Of a stretch of DNA of 64,000 bases, positions 18,190 through 27,255 are shown piece after piece. Source of the stretch: Phycisphaerales bacterium (GTDB taxonomy: Bacteria > Planctomycetota > Phycisphaerae > Phycisphaerales > UBA1924); contig JAHDXL010000001.1 in assembly GCA_023382935.1 (NCBI GenBank), forward strand, positions 647,915 to 711,914, in the 5' to 3' direction. The stretch's first letter is position 1. Each line of letters starts with the position of its first letter. The position numbers and the translations under genes are program-made. Under the pieces are notes generated by a model. It was given only the letters and a program-made list of their open reading frames with translations, had not been told where the DNA came from and did no database searches.

Positions 18190-18411
18190 ATGGAGAACAT
18201 CATCCAGCAACTGCTCGACAACGAAGATACGTTGCTCATGCTGCTGATCGCGGGCACGGTGATCATCTGCTCGCTGTTCAGCGCGGTGACGAAGATCGCC
18301 ACGGGCCTGGCCCGCGAGCGGACGCGCCGCGAGATCGCCGCGTACATCGCCGAGGGGTCGATGAGTCCGGAACAGGGCGAACGGATTCTGAACTCACGCC
18401 AGCGAGCCTGA
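18190..18411 (+). CDS. Small membrane protein, tandem array copy 1
   Basis: A 73-residue protein: short acidic N-terminus, one transmembrane helix (LLMLLIAGTVIICSLFSAV), a basic segment and a C-terminal helix-turn-helix-like element RREIAAYIAEGSMSPEQGER. This C-terminal element recurs in the next three genes. It resembles the short SHOCT-type C-terminal helical modules (a GxIs-x-E-E/Q-ER-type pattern), possibly an oligomerisation element. GGAGG precedes the start. It begins a four-gene operon of paralogues. Function unknown. Confidence 0.75.
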   Translation: MENIIQQLLDNEDTLLMLLIAGTVIICSLFSAVTKIATGLARERTRREIAAYIAEGSMSPEQGERILNSRQRA

Positions 18412-18425
18412 CGGGGAGCGACGAC

Positions 18426-18650
18426 ATGGCCACACTGGGCGCCGAGATCGAAGCCGTGCTTTTCATTGCCGTGGGCGGGGGCGTGTTCGCCCTGTGGATT
18501 GTCATGGCCACGCTGCACTCGACGTTCAAGCGATTGGCGTATGAGAAGTCGCGGCGTGAGATTGCCGCGTATGTCGCAGAGGGATCGATGAGCCCGGAAG
18601 ACGGCGAGCGGCTGCTCAAGGCCGAGTCCGCCGGCATGAAAGACGCCTGA
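18426..18650 (+). CDS. Small membrane protein, tandem array copy 2
   Basis: A 74-residue paralogue of copy 1, starting 14 bases after it with GGGAG upstream. One transmembrane helix (AVLFIAVGGGVFALWIVMA), then RREIAAYVAEGSMSPEDGER, nearly identical to the copy 1 element. The hydrophobic part has diverged completely while the C-terminal element is conserved, implying that the soluble end carries the shared function. Confidence 0.75.
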   Translation: MATLGAEIEAVLFIAVGGGVFALWIVMATLHSTFKRLAYEKSRREIAAYVAEGSMSPEDGERLLKAESAGMKDA

Positions 18651-18664
18651 ACAGGAACTAAGCC

Positions 18665-18898
18665 ATGCAGACCGAGTTGATCCAGGCCCAAGACCTCATC
18701 CCCCTCGTCGCGATCGTAGGCGGTATCGCGGTGGCCATCATCGCGATTATCGCGGGGACGATCCGGGCGACGTGCCGGACGAAGGAAGTCGAAACGACGC
18801 GCCGTGAGATGGCCGCGTATGTGGCCGAAGGCTCGATCACGCCGGGCGACGCGGAGCGCCTGCTCAAGGCTTCGTCACAGACTGAGTCGGAGTGCTGA
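18665..18898 (+). CDS. Small membrane protein, tandem array copy 3
   Basis: A 77-residue paralogue with one transmembrane helix (LIPLVAIVGGIAVAIIAIIA) preceded by a short polar N-terminus, then TRREMAAYVAEGSITPGDAER. The element keeps the R-R-E-x-A-A-Y-x-A-E-G-S core. Upstream AGGA is a modest ribosome site. Spacing from copy 2 is 14 bases, as between copies 1 and 2 and between copies 3 and 4. Confidence 0.75.
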   Translation: MQTELIQAQDLIPLVAIVGGIAVAIIAIIAGTIRATCRTKEVETTRREMAAYVAEGSITPGDAERLLKASSQTESEC

Positions 18899-18912
18899 AC
18901 CGGAGCGCCGCG

Positions 18913-19167
18913 ATGCCCAGCGAGTTCTTCCAGCCCGGGAACATCATTCCGCTGGTCGGGTTGAGCGTCAGCGCAGTCGCGATCGCGGGGTCGATCGCGT
19001 GGGGTGCGGCCCGTTCGAGAGAACGCACGAGAGAACGGGAAGCCGCGCGGCGCAGGGTGGCCGCGGCGGTGGCCGAGGGCACCATGACGCCCGACGAAGC
19101 CGAGCAGATTCTCAGCCAGTCACGGGCTTCTCGCCGCCGGTGCGGGTGCGGGTGTTCGCGCCGCTGA
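18913..19167 (+). CDS. Small membrane protein, tandem array copy 4
   Basis: An 84-residue paralogue with a transmembrane helix (IIPLVGLSVSAVAIAGSIAW), a long Arg/Glu-rich segment (RSRERTREREAARRR) and a more diverged element VAAAVAEGTMTPDEAEQIL. GGAG precedes ATG 18913. The last 56 bases (19112-19167) overlap the 3' end of the convergent debranching-enzyme gene, and this tail (RRRCGCGCSRR) looks like read-through of that gene's antisense, so the copy is probably truncated or extended relative to the others. Confidence 0.65.
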   Translation: MPSEFFQPGNIIPLVGLSVSAVAIAGSIAWGAARSRERTREREAARRRVAAAVAEGTMTPDEAEQILSQSRASRRRCGCGCSRR

Positions 19168-21187
19168 CGAGCATCCATGCACGCAGCAGTTCGCCGACCG
19201 ACCAGGCCTGCGCCGGGCAGCCGTCGGGCGTGTGCGGTTCGTCGCCCCCGCAGACTTCGCTGACCTGCCCGAGGCAATGCACTTCCATGCGTGCGGTGAG
19301 AGGGCGCAGCAAAGAGCGCAACTCGGCGTGTGACTTGTCGGAGTCATCGACGCGCAGGGCCGCCTCGACGTAGGGCCCCATGAGCCAGGGCCACACGGTG
19401 CCGTTGTGGTACGCGGCGTCGCGCTCAAACAGGTTGCCCTCGAACCTGCCGCGATAGCCCGGGCTTCCCGGCGCGAGCGTGCGCAGACCAAAGGGTGTCA
19501 ACAGGCTCTTGCGCACCGTGCGCACCACGTCGGCGCGGTGGGCGTCGTCGAGCGGCCCGTGCGAGAGCGAGGCCGCGAAAATCTGGTTCGGACGCGCCTC
19601 GGACACGGGCATCCACCGGGTAGCCGAGGGTTGCAGGCGGTCATACAGCCCGCCTTCCGGACAGACGAACCACGCGAAACTGGCGGCGCAACGCTCGGCC
19701 ATTTCGCTCATCTCGCCCACGCGATAGGGCAGGTGCTCGCGAAGCGCCTCGGCCAGACGGCGCAGCCCGTGGTGCCACAGCGCGTTGATCTCGACGCACT
19801 TGCCGAATCGCGGCGTAAAGGTCACGCCGTCGCGCTGCGCGTCCATCCAGGTCAGTTGGGTGTGGGCCGAGCCCGAGGCGATCAGCCCGTCGGCGTCCAG
19901 GTGAATCTCGTAGTCCGTTCCGCAGCGGTAGGCCTCGACAATCTTGAGGCACGGATCGATCAGTCTCGCAAAGCCAACTTCGTCACCGGTGCGGAGGCGG
20001 TACTCGGTGGCCGCGTGCAGGAACCACAGCGAGGCGTCGACCGTGTTGTAGTGGGCCCCGCCGGTGTAGTCATCGAAGCGATTGGGCACCAGACCGCGGC
20101 GGACGTGCCGCCCGAACAATTCGAGCGTGGTCAGGGCTTCCCCGAATCGGCCGGTTTCGAGCAGCAGCCCGGGCAGGGCGATCATGGTGTCGCGTCCCCA
20201 GTCGGAGAACCACGGATACCCGGCGATGACGGTGACGCCGCCGCGCCCGTCGAGACCGGCCTTGCGCCCGACGACGAACGTCGAGGCCGCCTCGGCCAGG
20301 CGCGCGACGGCTCGCCGAGCCTCGTCGTCCTTCTTCGGGACACGCGAGACGGCGTACTCCAGCCCGGGAACCGGTGCCGGCTGAAAGGCGGCCCCGCCGA
20401 CCCCGGATTCCGCCTCGGCCGAGAACCGCAGTTCGCACACGCAATCGCGACCAGCCTCGATCTTCAGAAGGTAACGCCGCGGCATGAACAGGTCTTCGGC
20501 GCAGTCCAGCCCGCGGCGCGATTCCCACTCGTAATAGAGGTGGCGCCACTGCTCGCGCTGGTCGTCAAAGGTCAGCCCCTCGTGCTCGATCAGCACGCCA
20601 GCCTGGCGCGCCGCGACGATCAGCGCCTCGCCTCTCGTGCGCACTGAGTATTCGTGCATGTCGCGGCGTAGCAGCGCGTGAAAGTCGCGCAGCGCCAGCA
20701 GCGGCCTCAGTTCGAGTCGACCTCCCCGCGTCGCCCCCTCGACGCGGTATCGCACGCGGGCGGCGTTGCGTCGGCGAGCCAGATCCAGGCGCTTCTCCAT
20801 GGTGCCGCCATCGGGAAGGGAAAAAACCCATCGAACCCACGAGGGGCCCTTCTCAAAGCCGGTCAGCAGCCCGGCGTCGGTCGGTCGCGGGCCACTCTCG
20901 AAGCGCAAGGGCGTCAACCAGTGCTCGCTTGGTGCCCGGTCCGTCTGTGCACCAGGCAACCCACCACCTTCCAACACCAGGCGCTCCACAATCTGGGTCA
21001 GAACGGCCACGCGCTCGACCGGCGGGTGCACGGCCGCCACCAGAAGCCCGTGGTAGCGGCGTGTGGGCACCCCCAGGGCCGTTCCCATGGCGAACCCCCC
21101 GAGTTCGTCTGGCAGCAGCCACTCGGTCTCCAGCGCCCGCTCGACCGTGCCCGACCCGACTTCCAAGCGATAGGTCAACTCGTCCAT
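19112..21187 (-). CDS. Amylo-alpha-1,6-glucosidase (glycogen debranching enzyme, GH133-like)
   Basis: A 691-residue glycogen debranching enzyme of the archaeal/bacterial type. The N-terminal domain starts EWLLPDELGGFAMGTALGV and RRYHGLLVAA, a hallmark of the family. The (alpha/alpha)6 catalytic domain contains AGYPWFSDWGRDTMIALPG, with catalytic-type Asp and the WGRD motif, and NTVDASLWF. It would remove alpha-1,6-linked glucose at glycogen branch points. The N-terminus at MDELTYRLEVG is the natural start. Its 3' end overlaps the small membrane-protein copy 4. Confidence 0.93.
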   Translation of the reverse strand: MDELTYRLEVGSGTVERALETEWLLPDELGGFAMGTALGVPTRRYHGLLVAAVHPPVERVAVLTQIVERLVLEGGGLPGAQTDRAPSEHWLTPLRFESGPRPTDAGLLTGFEKGPSWVRWVFSLPDGGTMEKRLDLARRRNAARVRYRVEGATRGGRLELRPLLALRDFHALLRRDMHEYSVRTRGEALIVAARQAGVLIEHEGLTFDDQREQWRHLYYEWESRRGLDCAEDLFMPRRYLLKIEAGRDCVCELRFSAEAESGVGGAAFQPAPVPGLEYAVSRVPKKDDEARRAVARLAEAASTFVVGRKAGLDGRGGVTVIAGYPWFSDWGRDTMIALPGLLLETGRFGEALTTLELFGRHVRRGLVPNRFDDYTGGAHYNTVDASLWFLHAATEYRLRTGDEVGFARLIDPCLKIVEAYRCGTDYEIHLDADGLIASGSAHTQLTWMDAQRDGVTFTPRFGKCVEINALWHHGLRRLAEALREHLPYRVGEMSEMAERCAASFAWFVCPEGGLYDRLQPSATRWMPVSEARPNQIFAASLSHGPLDDAHRADVVRTVRKSLLTPFGLRTLAPGSPGYRGRFEGNLFERDAAYHNGTVWPWLMGPYVEAALRVDDSDKSHAELRSLLRPLTARMEVHCLGQVSEVCGGDEPHTPDGCPAQAWSVGELLRAWMLVSGANTRTRTGGEKPVTG

Positions 21188-21289
21188 CGTGGCTCACGAT
21201 ACGAGCGTCGCATGGGCAGATCCCGCCTTTGCGCCGCCCATTGCCCGGCTCCCTCTTGACCCGTGCCCCCCGTGGTGCAACGCTATCCC

Positions 21290-22852
21290 ATGGGGACCCT
21301 CACCAAAACACAGTTCGACCTGTCCGTCGCACAGCCTGGGTCGCGCATCGCGGCCGAAGGCATCACCTTTGACGACGTGCTGCTCATCCCGCGGCGCAGC
21401 AGCGTGCTGCCGGCGCACGCGCAGACGGACTCGCGCCTCACGCGCAACGTCCGCATCCGCATCCCCCTGGTGTCGGCGCCGATGGACACCGTCACCGAGT
21501 CGGCGCTGGCGATCGCGCTGGCGCAGGAGGGCGGGATCGGCATCATCCACAAGAACATGCCCATCGAGGCCCAGGCCCGCGAAGTGGCCAAGGTCAAACG
21601 CACCGCCAACGGCGTCATCTCCGACCCCGTCACCCTGCGTCCCAATGACACCATCGCCCGCGCCAAGTCGCTGATGCGCGAGCACTACGTCTCCGGCTTC
21701 CCCGTCACCGAGACCCCGCCCGCCGGACGCCACACCGGCGGCAGGGTGGTCGGCATCCTCACTCGGCGCGACCTCAAGTTCGGCGTGGACGAAACCACGC
21801 TGGTGCGCGACGTGATGACCAGCCAGAACCTGATCACGGCCCCGCCCGGCACCACACTCGAACAGGCCGAACTCATTCTCAACGCCCAGAAGGTCGAAAA
21901 ACTGCTGCTCGTCGATGAGCACTTCAACCTGGCCGGGCTGATCACCATGCGCGACATCGAGCGACAGGCCCGTTTCCCCAGCGCCTGCATCGATGCACGC
22001 GGACGCCTGCTGTGCGGGGCGGCCGTGGGACCGGGGCAACATGATCGCATCAGCGCGCTGATCGAGGCGGGCGTGGACGTGCTGGTGGTGGACACGGCGC
22101 ACGGACACTCGGAAAACGTCATCCGCACCGTGCAGGAAGTCAAGCAGCGCCACCACATCGACGTGATCGCGGGCAACATCGCCACCGCCGAGGCCGCGGT
22201 CGATCTCATCCGCGCCGGCGCCGACGCGGTAAAGGTGGGCATCGGCCCGGGGTCGATCTGCACGACGCGGGTGGTGACGGGGGTCGGGGTGCCGCAGATC
22301 ACGGCCATTTTCAACGCGGTCGAAGGCGTGCACTCCATCGGCGAGGATGTGCCGGTGATCGCCGACGGTGGCATCCGCCTCTCGGGCGACATCGCCAAGG
22401 CCATCGCCGCCGGCGCCTCGTCGGTGATGATGGGTTCTCTGTTCGCCGGTCTGGACGAAAGCCCGGGCGAACTGGTCATCTCTGGCGGGCGCCGGTACAA
22501 GTCGTACCGCGGGATGGGTTCGGAAGGCGCGATGATGCGCGGCTCGGCCGACCGCTACCGGCAGGACGACAAACTGGGCGCCGACGGCGCCCCGACCATG
22601 AAGTTCGTGCCCGAGGGCGTCGAGGGGCTGGTTCCTTATCGAGGCCCACTGGCTGAGTTTGTCTACCAACTCGTGGGGGGACTGCGTTCCGCGATGGGAT
22701 ATTGCGGGTGCGCCACCATCGACGAGTTCCGTACCCTCCCCCGATTTTCGCGTGTCTCGACCGCGACCAGGGCTGAAAACCATCCCCACGACATCAAGAT
22801 CACCAAGGAGTCTCCCAACTACACTTGGGAGCAGGCCAACGAGGCCCATTAG
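21290..22852 (+). CDS. guaB: Inosine-5'-monophosphate dehydrogenase
   Basis: A 520-residue IMP dehydrogenase, the first committed step of GMP synthesis (IMP + NAD to XMP). The TIM barrel is interrupted by a pair of CBS domains (about residues 105-225). [11 protein letters not shown] near the start, [11 protein letters not shown] with catalytic Cys324, and the C-terminal GMGSEGAM flap are all present. ATG 21290 is preferred over GTG 21263, since the first ten residues of the longer form are not family-like. Upstream ribosome site is weak. Confidence 0.95.
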   Translation: MGTLTKTQFDLSVAQPGSRIAAEGITFDDVLLIPRRSSVLPAHAQTDSRLTRNVRIRIPLVSAPMDTVTESALAIALAQEGGIGIIHKNMPIEAQAREVAKVKRTANGVISDPVTLRPNDTIARAKSLMREHYVSGFPVTETPPAGRHTGGRVVGILTRRDLKFGVDETTLVRDVMTSQNLITAPPGTTLEQAELILNAQKVEKLLLVDEHFNLAGLITMRDIERQARFPSACIDARGRLLCGAAVGPGQHDRISALIEAGVDVLVVDTAHGHSENVIRTVQEVKQRHHIDVIAGNIATAEAAVDLIRAGADAVKVGIGPGSICTTRVVTGVGVPQITAIFNAVEGVHSIGEDVPVIADGGIRLSGDIAKAIAAGASSVMMGSLFAGLDESPGELVISGGRRYKSYRGMGSEGAMMRGSADRYRQDDKLGADGAPTMKFVPEGVEGLVPYRGPLAEFVYQLVGGLRSAMGYCGCATIDEFRTLPRFSRVSTATRAENHPHDIKITKESPNYTWEQANEAH

Positions 22853-22885
22853 CGACTCGAACGACCGTTTTCCGGAGGTTTACCC

Positions 22886-23680
22886 ATGCTTCGCGCCGGC
22901 AACCCCGCCATGCAGCCGTTCGTCCAGCCTCAGCGTTACGACGCGCTCTCGCCCACGTCGCAGACACGCCCCCGCGCCATGACGCTCCAGGGCACCATCA
23001 ACGCATCGGCGGTCCTTCTCGGTCTGACCGCCATCTCCGCGCTGGCCAGCGTCACCTTCGCACGCGACTTCATCATGCCTCTCACGTTCGGCGGCATGAT
23101 CGCCGGACTGGTGCTCGCCCTCATCATCGCCTTTGCCCCGCGCGTGGCCCCGGTGCTCGGGCCGGTGTATGCGATCGTCGAGGGCGCCTTCCTCGGCGGC
23201 GTCTCGCTCTTCTACGCCAGTTGGGCGCAGGGACAATCGGCCGCCCAGTCCGACAGCATCGTCACCTCCCTGTCCGACTCGATCGTCCTCCAGGCCGTCA
23301 TGCTAACCTTCGGCGTCGCGGGCACCATGCTGCTGGCCTACTCGCTCCGCGTCATTCGGGCCACACCCATGCTCATCAAGGGCATTATCATGCTCACCGG
23401 CGCTGTCGTGCTGGTCAGCCTCTTGACCTTCGTCCTTCGTTTCTTCATCGACATCCCCTACCTGCACCAGATGGGCGGCATCGGCATCGCGATCGCGGTG
23501 GGCGTGATCGTTCTGGCGGCCTTCAACCTCATCCTCGACTTCCACGTCATCGAGGAAGGGGTCAAGCACGGGGCCCCGAAGTACATGGAGTGGTACGGCG
23601 CCTTCGCGCTGACCGTGACGCTGGTGTGGCTCTACCTGCGAATCCTCTACCTGCTGGCGATGCTGCGGCGGAACGACTGA
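22886..23680 (+). CDS. Bax inhibitor-1/YccA family membrane protein
   Basis: A 264-residue protein with about seven transmembrane helices, after a short soluble N-terminus that includes QPFVQPQRYDALS. The family's ending is present: AAFNLILDFHVIEEGVKHGAPKYMEWYGAF, with the conserved Asp and Glu of the pore. GGAGG lies upstream. BI-1/TMBIM proteins conduct or regulate ions such as calcium; its bacterial role is unsettled. A strong stem-loop follows at 23794-23827. Confidence 0.88.
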   Translation: MLRAGNPAMQPFVQPQRYDALSPTSQTRPRAMTLQGTINASAVLLGLTAISALASVTFARDFIMPLTFGGMIAGLVLALIIAFAPRVAPVLGPVYAIVEGAFLGGVSLFYASWAQGQSAAQSDSIVTSLSDSIVLQAVMLTFGVAGTMLLAYSLRVIRATPMLIKGIIMLTGAVVLVSLLTFVLRFFIDIPYLHQMGGIGIAIAVGVIVLAAFNLILDFHVIEEGVKHGAPKYMEWYGAFALTVTLVWLYLRILYLLAMLRRND

Positions 23681-23793
23681 TACGAGTCCGCTTTGAGATT
23701 CGGACGTCGGCGGACGCCGGAATCGCGGGCGTCTTCGACCACCAGTCCCGGTTGAAACTGCCTGATTCGATCAAGTGTTGATCGTCCTCGAAC

Positions 23794-23827
23794 CCGGAGA
23801 GGTGCCCGCACACGGACACCTCTCCGG
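23794..23827. terminator. Stem-loop between convergent genes, possible bidirectional terminator
   Basis: A perfect 11-bp stem (CCGGAGAGGTG / CACCTCTCCGG) with a 12-nt loop lies between the Bax-inhibitor gene (+) and the FG-GAP gene (-). No long T-tract is visible on either side, so it may end transcription weakly or stabilise RNA ends. Confidence 0.5.
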
Positions 23828-23863
23828 CGTCCCTTTCCGCCCGAGTTCCACGACGAATTGCGA

Positions 23864-25144
23864 TCAATCACAACCCGCGCTGAACAGGCCCAGGTAGGCG
23901 GCCACGTCGAAGAAATCGAAAACGCCGTCGCGCGTAAAGTCCACCGACGGATCGTGGCTGGAGAATGCGGCCAGAAACGCGGCTACGTCGAAGAAGTCGA
24001 GCAGGCTGTCGTGATTCAGGTCTGCCACGCACCCGCCGCCGCTGGCCAGGACCGTGATGGTTCCGCCGGCGCTGTTTGCCGTCACGATGTCCAGTAGCCC
24101 GTCGGCGTTGAAGTCGGCGGCCACCACTTCGACGGGCACGGCCCCCACCGCGTACAGGAGCGAGTAGTCGTATCCGCCGGTCCCGTCGTTCATCCGCACT
24201 TCAACCTGGTTGGTGTTGGTGGAAACCATCAACAAGTCCGGGGCGTTGTCCGAGTTCAAGTCCACGGCGCGCACGTCCGTCGGGCCGATCTGCACGGTGT
24301 ACGACGTGGAAATGGAAAACGCCCCTGCGCCGTTGTTGCCGAAGATGTACAGGGTTTCATCGACGTAGTCGGTGATGGCAAGATCGAGGTCGCCATCGCG
24401 GTCGAAATCGACGAGGGCGATGGAATCGGGCCTCAGGCCGAAGTTGTAGAGGTCGCCCGTCGGAAACAGCCCGGCGCCGCTGTTGAAGCCGACCACCATG
24501 CCGTGCAGCCACGTCAGCACCACGTCGAGGTCGCCGTCGCCGTCGATGTCGCCCAGGTTGATCGCGCGCGGGTTGGGCTGAATGATGCGCGTCGACGCCG
24601 TGAATCCGCCGACGCCGTTGTTGAACAGCATGGTCCAGCCGTTCGCCAGGTAGTTAGCCGTCGCCAGGTCCGGGCGCGTGTCGCCGTTGATGTCGCCCGT
24701 CACGATGCAGTTGGGCCCGTATCCCACCTGCACCTGCGTCTGCGCGAAATTGCCCCCGCTGTTGGTGAACAGGCGCACCACGCTGAAGTTGGTGCCGCCG
24801 GCGTAGGCGACCGTTTCGGCCAGGTCGATGTCACCGTCGCCATCGAAGTCGGCACCGACCACGTCGGTTGGCTCAGTCATGCCGGCGGGCAACGGGTAGT
24901 GGACCGAGATGGTGAAGTGGGCGTGTCCGTCGTTGAGCAGAATGCTCAGACCCGCCGGCGCGGTGGCGTTGACGACCGCCAGATCGAGGTCGCCATCGCC
25001 GTCAAAGTCGTGAGCGGCCAGCGCGATCGGCTCAGGGGCCACCGCAATGTCGAGCCGGGTGAATTCCGGCGCCGCCCAAGCGCTGACGGTCACGAACGAG
25101 ACGAGGACGCCACCGGCCAGACCGGAAACGCGCGGACAGTGCAT
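23864..25144 (-). CDS. Secreted FG-GAP/VCBS-repeat protein with dockerin-like end
   Basis: A 426-residue secreted protein. The start at 25144 follows AAGGAG and gives a signal peptide (HCPRVSGLAGGVLVSFVTVSAWA). The body is a row of FG-GAP/VCBS-type repeats with the Ca-binding pattern DFDGDGDLDLAV at least seven times (DGDGDLD, DFDRDGDLDLA), which would form a beta-propeller. The C-terminus carries a pair of dockerin-like modules ending FFDVAAFLAAFS and FFDVAAYLGLFS before a final Cys. Probably an extracellular or surface-attached binding protein. Confidence 0.82.
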   Translation of the reverse strand: MHCPRVSGLAGGVLVSFVTVSAWAAPEFTRLDIAVAPEPIALAAHDFDGDGDLDLAVVNATAPAGLSILLNDGHAHFTISVHYPLPAGMTEPTDVVGADFDGDGDIDLAETVAYAGGTNFSVVRLFTNSGGNFAQTQVQVGYGPNCIVTGDINGDTRPDLATANYLANGWTMLFNNGVGGFTASTRIIQPNPRAINLGDIDGDGDLDVVLTWLHGMVVGFNSGAGLFPTGDLYNFGLRPDSIALVDFDRDGDLDLAITDYVDETLYIFGNNGAGAFSISTSYTVQIGPTDVRAVDLNSDNAPDLLMVSTNTNQVEVRMNDGTGGYDYSLLYAVGAVPVEVVAADFNADGLLDIVTANSAGGTITVLASGGGCVADLNHDSLLDFFDVAAFLAAFSSHDPSVDFTRDGVFDFFDVAAYLGLFSAGCD

Positions 25145-25498
25145 TGCTGAACTCCTTGCGAAAGGGAACATTCCAGATCATGCTGTCCCTTTTGTCGCCT
25201 CTAGGCAAGCAAAATTCCTGGAACTCATGAAATTGGCCATAGTTGTTGCCACATCTCCGGGATGTCGCGGGCCCTTGCCTCTCTGTACCAGGTGCTTGTC
25301 GCCTCGACGCCGTCGAAGCCGCTCTCGAACATGGGCGCATTTGGGTCCAAGCCGCCGCCGCGGGGCTGACAACGGGAGCCTTCCGCCCGAGAACGCACAC
25401 CGGTGTAAACGGCGCGCACCGGTGGCTCGAAGAATGGGACTGCTCGGCCACGCCCGACCTCGACTCCGGCCCATCGCCCGAAACCGAGGGAACCTGGG
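25145..25498. other. Gene-poor stretch upstream of the FG-GAP gene
   Basis: About 350 bases without a gene I can defend. The first bases hold the ribosome site of the FG-GAP gene; its promoter must lie here. A 100-residue minus-strand reading (25225-25527) shows no family pattern. Confidence 0.4.
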
Positions 25499-25720
25499 GT
25501 GGAAACCGAACCGACGCGCGTCCGCAATCACATCCGCGCCCCGCGTCTTGAGCATGGCCCGTTCGCCCGGCAGCAACCGGCCCTGCACGCCGGTGTCAGC
25601 CGACAAGCGCCCAACGCCATCGAAGGGGGCGGATATTCGCCGTCGCTCGACGTGGCCCGTCACATAGCGCGCGTCTTCGGGAAGCCAGTGGACGAGGTGC
25701 TTGCAGATGTCGAGGGCTGA
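25499..25720 (+). CDS. XRE-type helix-turn-helix remnant
   Basis: A 73-residue reading from GTG 25499 that matches the layout of small YozG-like XRE regulators: VRNHIRAPRLEHG, then GVSRQAPNAIEGGGYSPSLDVA and IARVFGKPVDEVLADVEG. In intact members the recognition helix reads SRQTxNAIE and the first helices are LRxExGLTQxELA; here those positions have Pro substitutions (APR, QQP, QAPN) that would break helices. So the family is clear but function is doubtful. It ends 9 bases before the convergent DUF1080-BSP gene. Confidence 0.5.
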   Translation: METEPTRVRNHIRAPRLEHGPFARQQPALHAGVSRQAPNAIEGGGYSPSLDVARHIARVFGKPVDEVLADVEG

Positions 25721-25729
25721 GGCGCGCCG

Positions 25730-27076
25730 CTACGCACCCGCGGCCGCCTTGGCGTCGGCCCAGATCTGTTCGGGCGTTTTGCCGTACTTGTCCTGCCAGT
25801 ATGTCTCCGAGTACCGCCCTGAACGACAGTCGTCGTTGATCCTGGTGATCGCGTCAGGGTCGAGGCTGCGGACGATGTAATCAAGGAACGTGGCCGAGGG
25901 GAAGTAGGCCTGGTCGTAGTTGGCGCGGTTCCAGTCGATGCGCCGGCGCTTCTCGATCGGCTCGAATTGGTACCATCGAATGTGATCGGCAATACCTTCG
26001 ACCAGCCAGCCCGGCGGACGATTCCCGCCCCGGTAGTTGCCATACTGCTGCACTACATGCACCAGTTCGTGCACCACGCTGCCGACGGCCTCGGTCTGCA
26101 GGTTGTTGCGATACCAAGGCCCGGCGCACACGATGTCCTTGCCGCTGGTGTGCGCTACGCCGTCCATCTTGTCGCGGAAGGTCACGGTGAACTCGGTCGG
26201 CGGCTGGAAGCCCTCGCCGCGCAGTTGCTCGCAAATGCGCGGGTACCACGCGCGACAAGCGGGCATCAGGTCGCTCTGCACCCACGGGCGCAGGTCCGGC
26301 GTCTCGGTTGTATCAAAGTGAATCCTGGTCTGGTCGCCGATGGCGAGGATGTCGATCACTCTGTCGAGTGCCGCGGCATCTGCGGCCGGAGGTTCGGCCG
26401 GCTTGGACTGCGGCCGGGCCGTGGGTTGGGCGGCGGGCTTCTGCTCGCTGTCCGGGAGATTCAGAACCTCGATCTTGCGGATGCTCACGAGGCTCTTCGG
26501 GTCGTGCTGCTGAAAGGCGAAGTGTCCAGGCCCAAACTGCTTGGTGAAGTCCAGATGCTCGTACAACTCCTTCCCGTTGACGATAACCTTGATGCGCGTC
26601 ATCTCCCGGCCTCGCCACACGTCGTCGCGCACGTCGATCTGATACGTGAACCATGCGTCGGGCTCGACGAGTTTCGTGTAAACGTGGCACAGGCCGTACA
26701 GCGAGCCGGTGCGGATGGGATCGGTGTGCGTGCTGTCCACCTGCGCCTCGTAGCCGTCGAGGAAGCCGGGCTCGGGCGTGGTGCGGAAGTAGAGCCCTGA
26801 GTTGCCGCCGTCGTTGATCTTCATTTCGACGCGGTAGCGGAAGTTCTTGTAGGGACCAGTCGTGGAAACAAGCATGGAGGGCTGGCCGGAGCCAACGATG
26901 GCGCCTTCGAGAACTTCCCACTTCGTTTGGGCCGAGCCGACGACTTTCCAGCCGTCGAGCGTCTTGCCGTCAAACAGCGACTGCCAGCGCTCGGGCTGGG
27001 CGTCCTGTGCGCTGGCGAGCGGCGAGCACACCAGAGCCACGGCAAGGCAGGCGGGTGCAAGACATCGGAACCACAT
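25730..27076 (-). CDS. Secreted DUF1080-BSP fusion protein
   Basis: A 448-residue secreted protein. Signal peptide ends near SPLASA. Residues about 28-205 are a DUF1080 (laminin-G-like, 3-keto-disaccharide hydrolase) domain with WQSLFDGKTLDGWKVVG, SGLYFRT and YELYEHLDF-like strands. After a Pro/Ala linker (about 210-250), residues about 255-440 match plant-type basic secretory protein (BSP) domains with the metallopeptidase-like motif HELVH (His336, Glu337, His340) and GWLVEGIADHIRW. ATG 27076 is preferred over the 27274 reading because it starts the signal peptide. Whether either domain is catalytic is unknown. Confidence 0.82.
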   Translation of the reverse strand: MWFRCLAPACLAVALVCSPLASAQDAQPERWQSLFDGKTLDGWKVVGSAQTKWEVLEGAIVGSGQPSMLVSTTGPYKNFRYRVEMKINDGGNSGLYFRTTPEPGFLDGYEAQVDSTHTDPIRTGSLYGLCHVYTKLVEPDAWFTYQIDVRDDVWRGREMTRIKVIVNGKELYEHLDFTKQFGPGHFAFQQHDPKSLVSIRKIEVLNLPDSEQKPAAQPTARPQSKPAEPPAADAAALDRVIDILAIGDQTRIHFDTTETPDLRPWVQSDLMPACRAWYPRICEQLRGEGFQPPTEFTVTFRDKMDGVAHTSGKDIVCAGPWYRNNLQTEAVGSVVHELVHVVQQYGNYRGGNRPPGWLVEGIADHIRWYQFEPIEKRRRIDWNRANYDQAYFPSATFLDYIVRSLDPDAITRINDDCRSGRYSETYWQDKYGKTPEQIWADAKAAAGA

Positions 27077-27255
27077 GCGAAAGACTCCCAAACCAGGCGG
27101 CGCGGCCGCGGTGCGTGCAGACTTCCACAGCGTAGCAGACTGGGCGCCGCATCCGGGGCGGCCTGGAAAGGGAATCAGGTCGGACTGGTGCAGGGCGGAA
27201 GAGGCCCCAGAAGAAGTAGAGACCCGAACGGCACGTCCGTTGCGGAGCGGGGGAT

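Noticed and set aside
25225..25527. A 100-residue minus-strand reading upstream of the FG-GAP gene
   Set aside because: No recognisable family, no ribosome site and it overlaps the HTH remnant.
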